In this document: positions 46,720 to 58,707 of the stretch, piece by piece
Numbering within the stretch: the stretch's first letter is position 1
How the letters are laid out: each line of letters begins with the position of its first letter
Origin: Rosellinia necatrix
Taxonomy: Eukaryota > Ascomycota > Sordariomycetes > Xylariales > Xylariaceae
DNA length: 64,000 nucleotides
Assembly: GCA_021209875.1 (NCBI GenBank)
Contig: JAGYVD010000003.1
Span: 5,518,001-5,582,000 of the forward strand
Reading direction: 5' to 3'
Position numbers and translations under genes: made by a program
Notes under the pieces: generated by a model
What the model saw: the letters and a program-made list of their open reading frames with translations, nothing else
What the model was told of the DNA's origin: nothing
The model's database searches: none

Positions 46720-48294
46720 ATGGCGCCATCTGGCACCACTCCCCGAATTGTCGCCTTAGCTGCGAAGATAAGCAGCTCTGTCGCAGAGCTACAGGATTCT
46801 TTGTCGGCCCAGGGAGTTGAATCCCCATCCTTTGCCGAGGACAGCCCTCAATACCTTCCTCCTGATGTGTCCCACATTCGGGATGACGTCCTTGACGCAA
46901 CCGCTGAACTCCATGAGCTTCTGTTGGAGCCTTTGATGCTGCTCTACAAGTTTGCTGGTGTAAGAGTACTCTGCGTCAGACTGGGCTTGCGGGAACTAAT
47001 GGTTCAAGGTCTCCAATCTTGTCAGCATCGACGCCATCTGCCGGTTCCATATCTTGGATGCAGTGCCTTTCTGGTGGCCAGGCTTCCTTTGAAGATATCG
47101 CTGAGAAGACAGGTCTGGATAAGACCCTTGTCAGACGGCTACTTCGACATGCGATATCCATGCGCATCCTGAGAGAACCAGAAGCAGGTATCGTGGCACA
47201 TACGAAGATCTCCAAGTTCTTAGCCATTCCATACATCCATTCGTGGGTCAAGTTTGAAAGCAACGATACCTGGCCAGCTATTCCCAAGGTAAGTGTGAAC
47301 CACCCGTCTAGACCACAGAAAGGGACTAGAACGCATAGAAATGGTCAAGCTGATACAGACGCTTTGCGTTAGGTTGCCGAGGCGATAGAAAAATGGCCGT
47401 CTTCCGAAGAAGCAAACCAGACTGTGAGTGTGTAATTACCGTGTCCTATATCTGATCATATATCCGATCTACCCACGTGCCCCAAACACGTCAACATATA
47501 AGCTACGCCTTGTACTAATCTCCACAGGGCTTCGCTCTTGTCAACGACGGTAAGTCGGTATTTGATGTCCTTAGCACGGATCCTGCGCGGGCGATGCGCT
47601 TCGCAGGCGGGATGAAATCTCTCGACCATGTTCCGGGTTGTGGCGACGCAGCTGTTGCTACGGCCTACGATTGGTCTTCTCTCGGAAATGTACTCGTCGT
47701 CAACGTCGGTGGATCTCGAGGCCAGGTTGCGATAGACCTAGCAAGTAAGTTCGAGAATGTCAAGCTGCTTGTCCAGGATTCGGCAATGGTCATCGAAGGC
47801 GCCGAGGCAGGGGTTCCCAGCGAGTTGAAAGAGCGCGTTCAGTTCATGAGGCACGAGCTCTTTGAGCAGCAGACGGTACAGGCAGAGGTATATTTCTTCC
47901 GTATGGTCATTCGCAACTGGGGCGACAAATACGCTGTCGGAATCTTGAAGGCACAGGTCCCAGCCCTCCGACCCGGGGCAAAGATCCTCATTCAGGACGC
48001 GTGCATGCCAGAGCCAGATGCTATTCCATTATGGAGAGAGCGGGTCATGAGGTACGCAGTCGTGCATTGATGTGGCTAGTAGAAATCTGAGCTGACTAAC
48101 CGAAATTCGATAGGGCGGTGGATTTGAGTGTCAAATGCTACTTTAACAGCCGCGAAAGATATCTGGACGAATGGAAATCTCTTCTCGCCGCGGCGGATGA
48201 GCGATTCGTCCTTCATCAGGTGTTTGAGCCCAAGGATTCGCTGCTATCGGTCCTAGAGGTTCACTGGGATGTTCCTAGTACTGTAAAAGACTGA
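46720..48294 (+). pseudogene. SAM-dependent O-methyltransferase with one-base frameshift
   Basis: Exons 46720-46959, 47009-47288, 47373-47423, 47528-48051 and 48114-48294. All four introns have good donors (GTAAGA, GTAAGT, GTGAGT, GTACGC). Exon 2 is 280 nt, one base too long: the frame reads ...ICRFHILDAVPF and must shift by one at about 47072 to read GGQASFEDIAEKTGLDKTLVRRLLRHA. Without correction translation stops soon after. The rest is a sterigmatocystin-type fungal O-methyltransferase: winged-helix dimerisation domain, VLVVNVGGSRGQVAIDLA for SAM, LLVQDS, and GAKILIQDACMPEP. The catalytic block is IRNWGDKY where the family has (I/L)H(N/D)W(S/P)D, so the general-base His is Arg. Frameshift and His loss both suggest the gene is dead. 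A sequencing error at 47072 would rescue the frame but not the His. Confidence 0.82.
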
Positions 48295-49965
48295 ACTGAT
48301 CTATCAAACCTAGCATTGGTTCTCCGCCCAGTCGTTCATTTAGGTCAGGGCTAGCAGTGGGTTGCGGCTTTGGGCTTCCTCCGGATACCGTAGACATGCT
48401 TAACATAATCAACTCTTTTGGATCCAAACTTGGTCCATTCTGGAAAGCTTTCCTCCGATTCACTACTGCTATTTTTTAATTCCTAAGCAACAAGAAAAAC
48501 TGAAAATGAATCGTAGTGTCTTTTATTCCGGCATCCATTCTTTAAGAATACTCGAGCTCAAAGTCACTCGTACGGCTTGACCTCGTATCGTCCTAAGGTT
48601 CACTGTGATCTGTGCTCAGTATGGACGTACATATCTCCGCACATACGGCAACACGTGCATCAATCTTCTGTACTTTTTACTTTCATTGAATTCATACTTG
48701 AGCTTTAGGTCTCTTGAAGTTGGTGGGCGTTTCAAACATCATATTCACGAGGTCCTTTACAAAGTCCATTGATTCGAACATCATGGCATTATTCAGGAAG
48801 TGTCTAGGTTGCAGTACCTACGTTCTGGACGTGGTTAAATGTATTGGGCCACTCCACAACGTCCTGTCTATATTACTCTAGATATCCCAGGTCCCCTCAG
48901 GACCCTCTACTCTACTCTACACCTTGAATTACATCAACTTGCCTTCATATCATGCTCCACTGATCTTGACAGACGTGATATCATCAAGGAGAGTAGCCTT
49001 CGTCGGTTCAAAGCGAAGAAGAAGGGGGGCCGGCGGGGAGGAGGAGGTGGTGGCGGTAAGACGTAGAGGGGGCAGACAGGAGGCGAGCGGGAGGAATGCT
49101 ACAAGTAACGGAGTGGCACCCTTCTATGGCGGCGCACCGCCGCCGAGACTCGCCGTTAAATATAGTAGGAGTAATGTAACCCATCATGATAGCAAATATA
49201 CCCCGTGACAAATGGGTTCTACAACGCCATGCACTCACGTGTATGATAAGATTTACACGCTACTGCGCCGCCGGCGTGCTAGTCCTAAGGCAAATAGAAA
49301 ATACAAAGTCCCTTTGAGAGATGGTAACCACTTTTGATGGCCCGCCATCCGATCGTGCTATACCGCGGCTTGCTGCATTGGACTCTCTCTTGGGCCGCGA
49401 GGCTGGCGAGGAGAGGGTAAAGGGGAGAGGATAGGTACAACTGTCATGTGAAGAATGCCGTCTTACCTTTGCTACTGTCAGCTTTAAGCTGATAAATACC
49501 CGTCCGTCTTGTCAACGTGATTGCCGAAATGCCGTTTGCCGAAAACCAGGGTTCTATTGGTCAGCCCAGTATATCAATTCTGTTGCTCCTAGCTCGAAGA
49601 TACACACTGTCAAAGGCGTGGTTACCACCGCCATTGTAAACGCCGCCGCCGTAGCCTGATCAATTAGGCAAGCTCCGTGGCGCTCGGAACATCTCCCGCG
49701 CGTGGAGGCTGAGACCTTCCAGAAACAAAACCGAAAGTTTACGCTGAAACTACTGGCACCCCGCTAAAGCAAGTCACTTACCTCTTCGGCGCTTCAGAGA
49801 GGAGGACCGCCAACACTGTCGAGGCATACTGTCAAGTGTAGATGTTAAGATACAGGAGTACAGATTGAGATACGGAAGTACATCACCTTACGGACCCACT
49901 TAGGGATCCACTAATAACCCACTGGATCCCTTGTGCCTTTATTTACGAACTGCTGTATTACTAGC
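48295..49965. other. Intergenic DNA up to the AT-rich boundary
   Basis: No gene seen. A purine-rich GGAGGAGG-type stretch lies at 49018-49075. The change to AT-rich DNA at about 49966-49970 is abrupt, within a few tens of bases. Confidence 0.4.
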
Positions 49966-51721
49966 TTTATTTTTTTTTTTACTAACTAAAAGATTAAAGT
50001 TATATATTAGGCCTAATTTAAAATTTTTATTATATTAACTATAGCTAGTAATATAATATTATTATTTTATATGCTGCTAGTTTTTATATAATAGCTAGTA
50101 ATTATTTTAAACGTTTTTGCTTATTAAAATAATTTTTAATAAATAAATTTAATTTATTATTATAAAATTTAATTTTAAATTAATAATTAATTTTAACTGA
50201 TCTGTTTAATTAAATTATTTATTAAATTTTTAATAAAAATTTTATTATAAATTTTATTATTAATATATTATATAATAAAATAAGATTTAATTTTTAAAAG
50301 TTTAATATATATAAAATAATTTATTATTATTATATAAAATAAACTATAGTTTTATTAACAAAATTTAATTATTAATATAATATTTAAATATTAAATATAA
50401 AATTATAAAATTTTTAATAATATTTTATTAAAAACTTTTAAAAATAATATTTAAAATTTTTTATATATATTAATTATTTATAAACAATAAAAAAACAACT
50501 GTTTTAAAATATTAAAAATAATTTATTAAAATAAAAATAATTTATTTTTATTTAATATATTAAAATAAAAGCTAAAATTAATATTTAATTTTATTAAATT
50601 TAATATTATTATTATTATAAAAAATTTAATTTTTATTTATTTTATTTAAAAATTTTTAAATTAAACTTAAAATAAATAAATTATTTTTAACTAATAAATT
50701 ATTTAAAATATAATTAATAATTAATTAAAAATATTAATAAAACTTATTTATAAAATTTATATATAAATTAAAAAAAACTAATTTTAAAATTTATATTTTA
50801 TTAAATATATTAATTACTTTTTTAATATTAAAAATAAATAATTAATTTTTTAATTAAACTAAAAATAAAAATAAAAAATATTTTTATTATTTTTATAAAA
50901 TATAATATAAATTTTTAATAATAAACTTAACTATTTTTATATTAATTTAATTAATAAAAATTTAATTAAAAATTATTTAAAAATTAATTAAAAAAAAAAA
51001 AATTTAATACTTTTATATTAAAACTATAAAATATTATTTTTATATTTATTTTTTAAAGATTATTTTATTAAAAATAATATTACTTTTAAAAACTTATATT
51101 AATAAATATAATATTTATATTTATAAAAACAAAAATTAATTATATAAAATTATAAAATTATATTAAGTTTTAATATTTTTAAATTATTTTTTAAACAAAC
51201 TTTAAAAACCTATTGATAAAAATTAAAACAAAAAATAAAATAGTTTAAGTTAAATATAACTTATTAATAAAAATAAAAAAATAAAAACAAAATAAAAATT
51301 AAAAGTTTATAAAAACTTTTAATTTTTTTATTACTACTGTTTTTATTATTTTTAATTTTTTATATTATAATATATTAATTTAAATTATAAATAAAATATA
51401 GCAGTTATTTATAAAATTATTAATAATATAAGCTGGAGTTTATATTTAAAATTATAACGTTTAATAAATAAAAATATTTAATTAAAAACTTATAATGTAA
51501 TAAAAATATAATAAATAATAAAAAAAATTAATTAATACAGGCTTATAATAAAATTCCAGCTTTTATTTAAAATAAAGCTAACTATTTTTAAACCTTTATT
51601 TATAGATTTAAATAGTTAATTCATTAATTAAATTTAAAATAAACATTATTTTATTATAGTTTATATTATAAAATATTTTTAAGGATTTATTTTTAATATT
51701 TTTATTTATATTATTAATTTA

Positions 51722-52018
51722 ATTTAGCATAATTATGATGGCTGCAATAACAGCAGTTGGAGCGATGCCCAACTATACCTATGTATTGGGAAGAAAAACT
51801 AAGGTTGAAGAAAAGAGAAAACTACATACAGGGCCGACGGCCAAAATTCCTACTTGTATATACTACTGGCCATTCACTACATGACTGGCCTACCTACCAC
51901 ATTTACCATTCCATACCTGTACCTGCCTAGCCAGGTGGCCAATCAGGGATCGGCTGGCCGGTTGGCCAGCCGGCCAATCAGAGATCGCCATCATGGCTGT
52001 GGGCCATGACAATAATAT
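51722..52018. mobile_element. Un-mutated island inside AT-rich block (unclassified repeat)
   Basis: About 295 bp of roughly balanced composition with sharp edges. It contains a perfect 8-bp inverted repeat GGCTGGCC-GGTT-GGCCAGCC at about 51951-51970, two direct copies of GGCCAATCAG(G/A)GATCG around it, and TGATGGC near the left end facing GCCATCA near the right end. It could be a MITE or a solo LTR (TGATG...GACA); no duplication was found. Confidence 0.45.
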
Positions 52019-52799
52019 TATAATTATTTTTATTATTATTTATTATATTATAATTATTTTTAATTTTATTATTAATACTATAATTATTTTAAAAATATTA
52101 AATATTATATAAAATATAACTATATATTTTTTGTTTAAGCTTGTTAAACAATAAACTAAATAATTTAAATTTATAAAATAATAAAGTATAAAACAAAATA
52201 TATTGTAAAAATACGTTTAATTAATATATAAACTATTATATTAGCTATTAAATAAATATAAATATTAAAAATTTTAACTATTAATAGCGTTTTAAGCTTA
52301 AAATTAAAAAATAAATATATATAAAAATAAAGTTTATAATAAATTAAAAGTTAAAATGTTTAAATATGACGATTTAATATTAATTATATAATATATTAAT
52401 AAACTAAACTATTTAAAAACGTTTAAAAAGTATTAATTATATTTAAAAATTTAATATAAAAATTATAATAAATTATTTTGTTAATAAAAGTATATTAGTT
52501 TAAAAATTTAATTTAAAACTTAAAAACATAAGTTATTTAAAATTTAAACTTTATTAAAACAAAGCTTAAAAATAGTTTTAAAAAATAAGCTTAAAATTAT
52601 AAAAATAACAGATAATAAAAATATAATTTTGCTATTAAAGCAAATAAATTAGTTAATAAATATATTAATAATAAAGTTAAATATTATAACAAAATAAAAG
52701 CATTAATAAAAACTATATTTTTATTATATATTTAATAACTTAAATAATTATTTAAAAATCTTAGTTAAACTTTAAAAATTAAAAAATATTATAGCTGAT

Positions 52800-53003
52800 T
52801 AATACGCGCCGACAGAGGAGTCGCTTATATAAGCGCTGTAGCCCCACCTGTAGCGTAATAAAGCCACGCACCCCACCACTTAAAACTAGCCCTAATAAGT
52901 GGGCCCTGGCCCACGCACTTAGCTAGATCTACAAGTTAAATTAGAATAGTTAGATCTTTATTTTTTATAATATATTTTTTACTTTTTTATAATGCACTTT
53001 TTA
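52800..53003 (-). repeat. Left LTR of the retrotransposon
   Basis: Starts TAATACGCGCCGAC. Its left half is nearly unmutated (CCCCACC, GCACCCCACCAC) while its right half is nearly pure AT, the reverse of the other LTR. Confidence 0.8.
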
Positions 53004-56000
53004 AATTAATGCTTTTATAACGTTTTTTTGTAAAAACTAAACTAAACTACTTTATTTTTTATTTTAATAAAAATAAAAACATTTTAAAATAATAAACTTT
53101 ATAATTTATAAAAATATTTATGTTATTTTAATTAAACAAGCTAAAACTATAGCTTATTTTTTTTATATTATATATTTTTATTAAAGCTAAAAACTATTTT
53201 GACTAACGATCCGTATTAAAATTTAAAAATCGTTTAACAACTGCTGTTAATTAAAAACGTTAAAAAAAAATTTATAAAAATATAGTTGTAATAATAATAA
53301 GCTTAATATTATATTTTTATATTTTAGCTAGTAATAATATAAACGTTATAAATATTTATTTTAGCTGTTAAATATAAAATATTTATTTTATTATTTTATT
53401 TTATATTATAGTTTATTATATTAATTTATTAAGTTTGTTTATAATTATAAACAAAAAAATAAACTTATATTTAAAATAATACTTTAAAATAAAAATAGTT
53501 AAATTTTAAATTAAGCAAAAATATAAAAATTATAAAATATTTAAAACTTAAACTAAAAATAAAGAACTGTTAAAAATAATAAATTAAAAAATAAAAGCTA
53601 ATAATATTTTTTAAAAAACAGAAAAAAACTAAAAATTTTTAAAAACTAAGTTTTAATTAACATATAATTTTTATTTTTTTTATAAAGCAACAAATAAACA
53701 AAAATTATAAAAAAATATAAACTATAATAGCTGATATAGCTAAAATAATAAAATAAAGCTTAAACTTAAAAAATAAAACTATGCAGCTATTAGCTATAAA
53801 AAAAATATAATAAAAAAAAATAATATATATAATAAAAAGCTAGCAATAAAAAAAACATTTATTTAATCTAGTATTTTTATAATTTAATGATTATTTAGTT
53901 AAGTATTTATAAACTAATTAACATTAAAACAATTATTAATTATTTTAAATAAAATATAAAAGCAAAAAAAAAAAAACTAGCTTATTAATAAACTTAAATT
54001 TATTAAAAAACTTATTAGATTTAAACTATAAAAACAATAAAATAAACGCCTGGCTTTAATATAACTAAAAATAAATAAACTTTATAAAAATTTAAATTAT
54101 AAACATTTATAATAAAAACATTAAACTATAAAAAAAAAATCAGTATTTTTAACTTTTTTATAACAACTTTAATAATTAAAACGTAATAACAAAAAAAAAA
54201 CATAATATTTATAAATATTTATTTTTTATTAATTATTTAACTTTATTTTTAAAAACAAAAAACATGCTATAAAACAAAAAAACAAATTTTATTATTATTT
54301 TAAATATTTTTTATAAAACCTGTAGTTTTATAATAAAATAATAAACTAAGCCTGACTATTTAAACTAAGCTATGCTGCATAAATATTAACTATATTATTA
54401 AAACTATATAATAATATTTTATAATAAATATAAATATTACAACTTAAAAGTTTAAAAATAATTACCTAACTTTATAAAATATATATTAAAATTTATATAT
54501 ACTATTATAATATATATAAAAATATTTAAAATATATATACGCGATAAAAATTTTAAATATTAATAATAACAACTAATATTAAATAATAATATAAATTTAT
54601 AATAACATAAAATTAAAAATTAAACAATTTTAAAACTATTTATTTAAAACTAAAAATAAAAAATATATGGTTAAAATTAAAAAGTCTAAAATAATTTATA
54701 AAACTTAGCTAAAAAATTATTAATAAATAAAAAATACAGCGTATTTAACGCGATCTATAACTTTAATACTTTAAAATATATAAATAAAACAAAATCTTTT
54801 TTAAAAAAATTGCTACTTTTATAAAATTAATTAAAAACTAGTAATATAAACAATTTAAAAATAATACTAAAAAACAATAATAAAAATAAATAATATTATA
54901 ATATCTATAAATATAATTATAACTATAATTATAACAACTAATATAACCGCAATTAAAAACCATCGTTTATTTAATTTTTTTAAAAATAAAATAATAATTA
55001 TTATAGAAATCGCAATAAAAAAATTAAAAACTATAAAATAATAACTAATGCAACTAAAATAACAATTATAATATTAGCAATTATAACTTTAAAAATTATA
55101 GCAACTAAAATAATAAAATTTATTTTTTAAAAAACTAATAATAATTAATCAGATTATTACTTATTAAAAACAAAAAAACAATAATATATTTAAAATATTA
55201 TATTAATTCATAGCAGACTTAATATGCTATTAATGCTATAAAAAATTTGCTACCGCTAACAAAAAAATTTAATACTTATATAAATATAAATCTAATATAT
55301 AACTTAAAAAACTTAGCATAAAATCGCCACTTGATCTAAAAAATAAATATATAAATATTATATAGTATTAATATTATTATATAATTTTTTTTAAATATTT
55401 ATAATATTATAAACAAGCTAAAAAATATTATTAAAAATATAACAGTTTAGTTAAAATAAAAACGTCTGCTAAAAAAACAAATATAATTAATTATTTATAA
55501 AATACTAAAAATATTAAAAATATTAAAACGTTTTAATATATAATATAAAAAATATAAAAATTTATATATTATATATAATTATAATTTAAAACATAAAACT
55601 TTAAAATAAACAATAAAATAAAAATATATACTAACTTAGGTATAAATATAATATATATTAACTAAACATTTTTAAATATTTTAAAACATATAATAAAAAA
55701 CAATAAAAACTTTTTAAAAATCGGACTAAAATTAATAAAATTTAAAAATAAGCTAAATTTTTTTTATTTATACAAAAACTAACAATAAAAAAAACCAATA
55801 AAAGAAAAATTTTATAAAAAAAATAAGTAGTAAAAAACTAAAACTTAACCTGTTTTAAAAACAACTTTTTTTTATTATTAAGCGATTATAAGCTATAAAA
55901 CTAAGATAATCTAATTTTTAATTTTAAATAAATTTTAAATAAAATTTAATGTTTAAACATAAAAATATAAAGATATAAAAAAAAAATAATAAATAAAAAA

Positions 56001-56005
56001 AAAAT

Positions 56006-56221
56006 CTACTTTAAAAAAAAAAAAAAAGCATATATAGCTGTTAAATATAAAGCACTGCCGACAGGCTGTAATTTTAGCTTTTTAGCTTTAAAAACTATTT
56101 TTATAGCTATAAATATAACTATTAATATAAAAACACTACATGTAGTACTTATAATAAACATATTAAAATAACGCGTTATAATAGCTAAAAAAGCTAAAAT
56201 AAAAATAATATAAAAAAACAA
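56006..56221 (-). pseudogene. Possible retroviral-type protease relic
   Basis: A 71-codon minus-strand frame in the retrotransposon interior. Its texture KKLKLQPVGSALYLTAI resembles the strand following the active site in Ty3/Gypsy aspartic proteases. The active-site Asp-Ser-Gly is not recognisable. This is a weak call that serves mainly to suggest orientation. Confidence 0.3.
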
Positions 56222-58503
56222 AAACTAAAGTTATTTTATAACAACATTTAAAAAAGCTTTAATAATATTAGCTGTTATAGCTATAATTGCTAATATAATT
56301 AATAATATAGAATTATTTTTTAATAACATTTTTTAATACTATAAAAAAAAAGCCTTTTTTAAATATTTAACTAAATAGAAATACTTATATATATAAGCAT
56401 TTAATTTAAAATAACTTTAGTAATTATAGCAGTAGCAACTAATAATATACTTTTTTAAAACATATTAATATTAAATAAAATCGCCGATATTATATAAATA
56501 TAACTAGCTATATTTTTATTTAAAACGTTATTTATAAACGTAATAAAAAATATTATAAATTTTATAAAACTAAAAAAAAAATCTTTATTAACTTTAAATA
56601 TTATATGCTTTAGAATTTCTAAAATTTTATTTATATTAAAAATTAAATAACTTATAAATATACTAGAAATTATTATATTTAAAAATATATATATATATAT
56701 TAAATAAATAGTATTAATAAAAAATTTAAAAAATAATAAAAAATATAATATATAATAAAACCAAAAACTATTAATATATTAATTAAGCAATAATTAAAAG
56801 CTTTTTTATAAAAAATAATAAAACTAAAAAACTAAGCTTATAAATCGCGCATATTTTTTAGTCGTAAAACATAGATTTTTTAATAAATTTTATAATAACC
56901 TGTATAAAAAAAACGTATAAAATAAATTAATAAACTAACTTTATTTATATATTTTATATTTATAGCCTGGCAATTAATATTAAGCAAAACAAAACTTTTA
57001 AATATTATAATATAAAAAACTAAATAATTATCGACTTAAAAACTTAAACAAAATAATAGTATTAAATAATTATTTATTACTATTATAAACAAAAGTTATT
57101 AAATTTTTAAAAAAAACATTTTATAATAATAATTAATATAATTATCTTTTTTATTAGTTTTTAAAATATTTAAACTTTAAAAACTAATTTATTATTATTA
57201 GTTTAAAAAAATAAAAAATATTATATAATAATAATAAGTTTTTATAATTTTTAATATATATATAACGCTATATAAACAATTTTTTTAAAATATATTAAAA
57301 AATTATAAAGCTTTTATAAATAATATAATAATATTTTCTAATATAATAAAACAATATAAAAATATTTAAAATTATATTTTAACTGTTTAAAAACTAATAT
57401 ATAGTTATATTGCTAACAAAATTTTTTATAGAATATTTTTTAATAAACTTATTTAAATTTAAAATAAATACGTTTAAAATAGCAACACTAAAAAGTTATA
57501 TAGCAGCAATTTATAACTTAGCTTTTTTAAATTAATTAAAAACTTTTAAGTAATATATAAAAACAATAAAATTTTTATATAGCCTGATCTTATATTATAT
57601 TGAACTAATTAAACTTCTGCAGAAAAAAAAAACAGTTTTATTAATAAAAAACAAACAGATTAATTATATTAAAATAAAAAAGCCTAATAAATATAAAAAC
57701 TACACAAAATCTAAGTATTATAAACTAACACTTTTAAAAATAGCATTTTTTAAAGCTATATAAAATACTATATATAAAAAAATTATGCTATATTATTATA
57801 ACTTTTATAAAAGCTATTTTTATAAATTAACAGATTAATATAAAAAAATTCAGAGTAATAATATTTTATTTCAAACTTAAACATATATAAAAACTAAAAA
57901 CATTATATTTAATATAAAAGTTTAACTAGTAATATATTTAAACAAATTATTAATAAATATAAAAATAAATTATAAGCTTTTAAAACTAAAAATAGCATGT
58001 TTAATTTAAACAGCTAAAAAACTATATATTATAATATAATTAAACAAAAACTAGTAATAATATGAATTAATTATTTAGCTATTAAAAGCATTATTAAACA
58101 TATTATATTAAAAACTACAGCTATAAAACGCGCTAATTAAAAACTAATTAATTTATTTATTTATTTATTATAATATAAACTATATATATATTACCTGCTA
58201 AAAAAACTTAATTATATTTTAAACATGTTTAACTGTTTATAAATAATATTAAATAAATAAAAAACAAACGGAAAACTAATAAAACAAACAATAAACTAAT
58301 ATTAAATATAATATAAAAAAAAAAGCTATATTTTATATATTTATATTAAAAGCAATAATAAATAAAACGTTAAAAAATAAATTTGTAACAATATATATAA
58401 AAAATTAAAAATATACGCAAATATTAAAAAATCTTAAAATATTTAAAAAAAACGTAATAAAATTACTAAAGTTAACAAAAGCTTAAAACTTAACACAGCA
58501 CTT

Positions 58504-58707
58504 TAATACGCGCCGACAAAAAAGTTGCTTATATAAACGTTATAGCCTTACCTGTAGCATAGCAAAACTACGCATTTTACTATTTAAAACTAGCCCTAAT
58601 AAATAGGCCCTGGCCCACGCACCTAGCTAGATCTATAAGTTAGATCAGAATAGTTAGATCTTTATCTTCTACAATATACTTTTCACCCCCCCATGGTGCA
58701 CCTCTCA
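58504..58707 (-). repeat. Right LTR of the retrotransposon
   Basis: Starts TAATACGCGCCGAC and ends CACCTCTCA. Its left half is heavily mutated and its right half (ACCCCCCCATGGTGCACC) nearly intact. Confidence 0.8.

Larger units (their letters stand above)
52800..58707 (-). mobile_element. LTR retrotransposon, heavily mutated, 5.9 kb
   Basis: Two direct repeats of about 204 bp (52800-53003 and 58504-58707) bound an AT-rich interior. CTGAT occurs immediately outside both ends (52795-52799 and 58708-58712) as a perfect 5-bp target duplication. The outer ends are TA (expected TG, mutated) and CA. The LTRs align without gaps, and the differences I compared are C/T or G/A transitions. Orientation is inferred from a weak protease-like relic on the minus strand at 56006-56221; size fits Ty3/Gypsy or Copia. 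No intact gag or pol frame survives. Confidence 0.8.
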
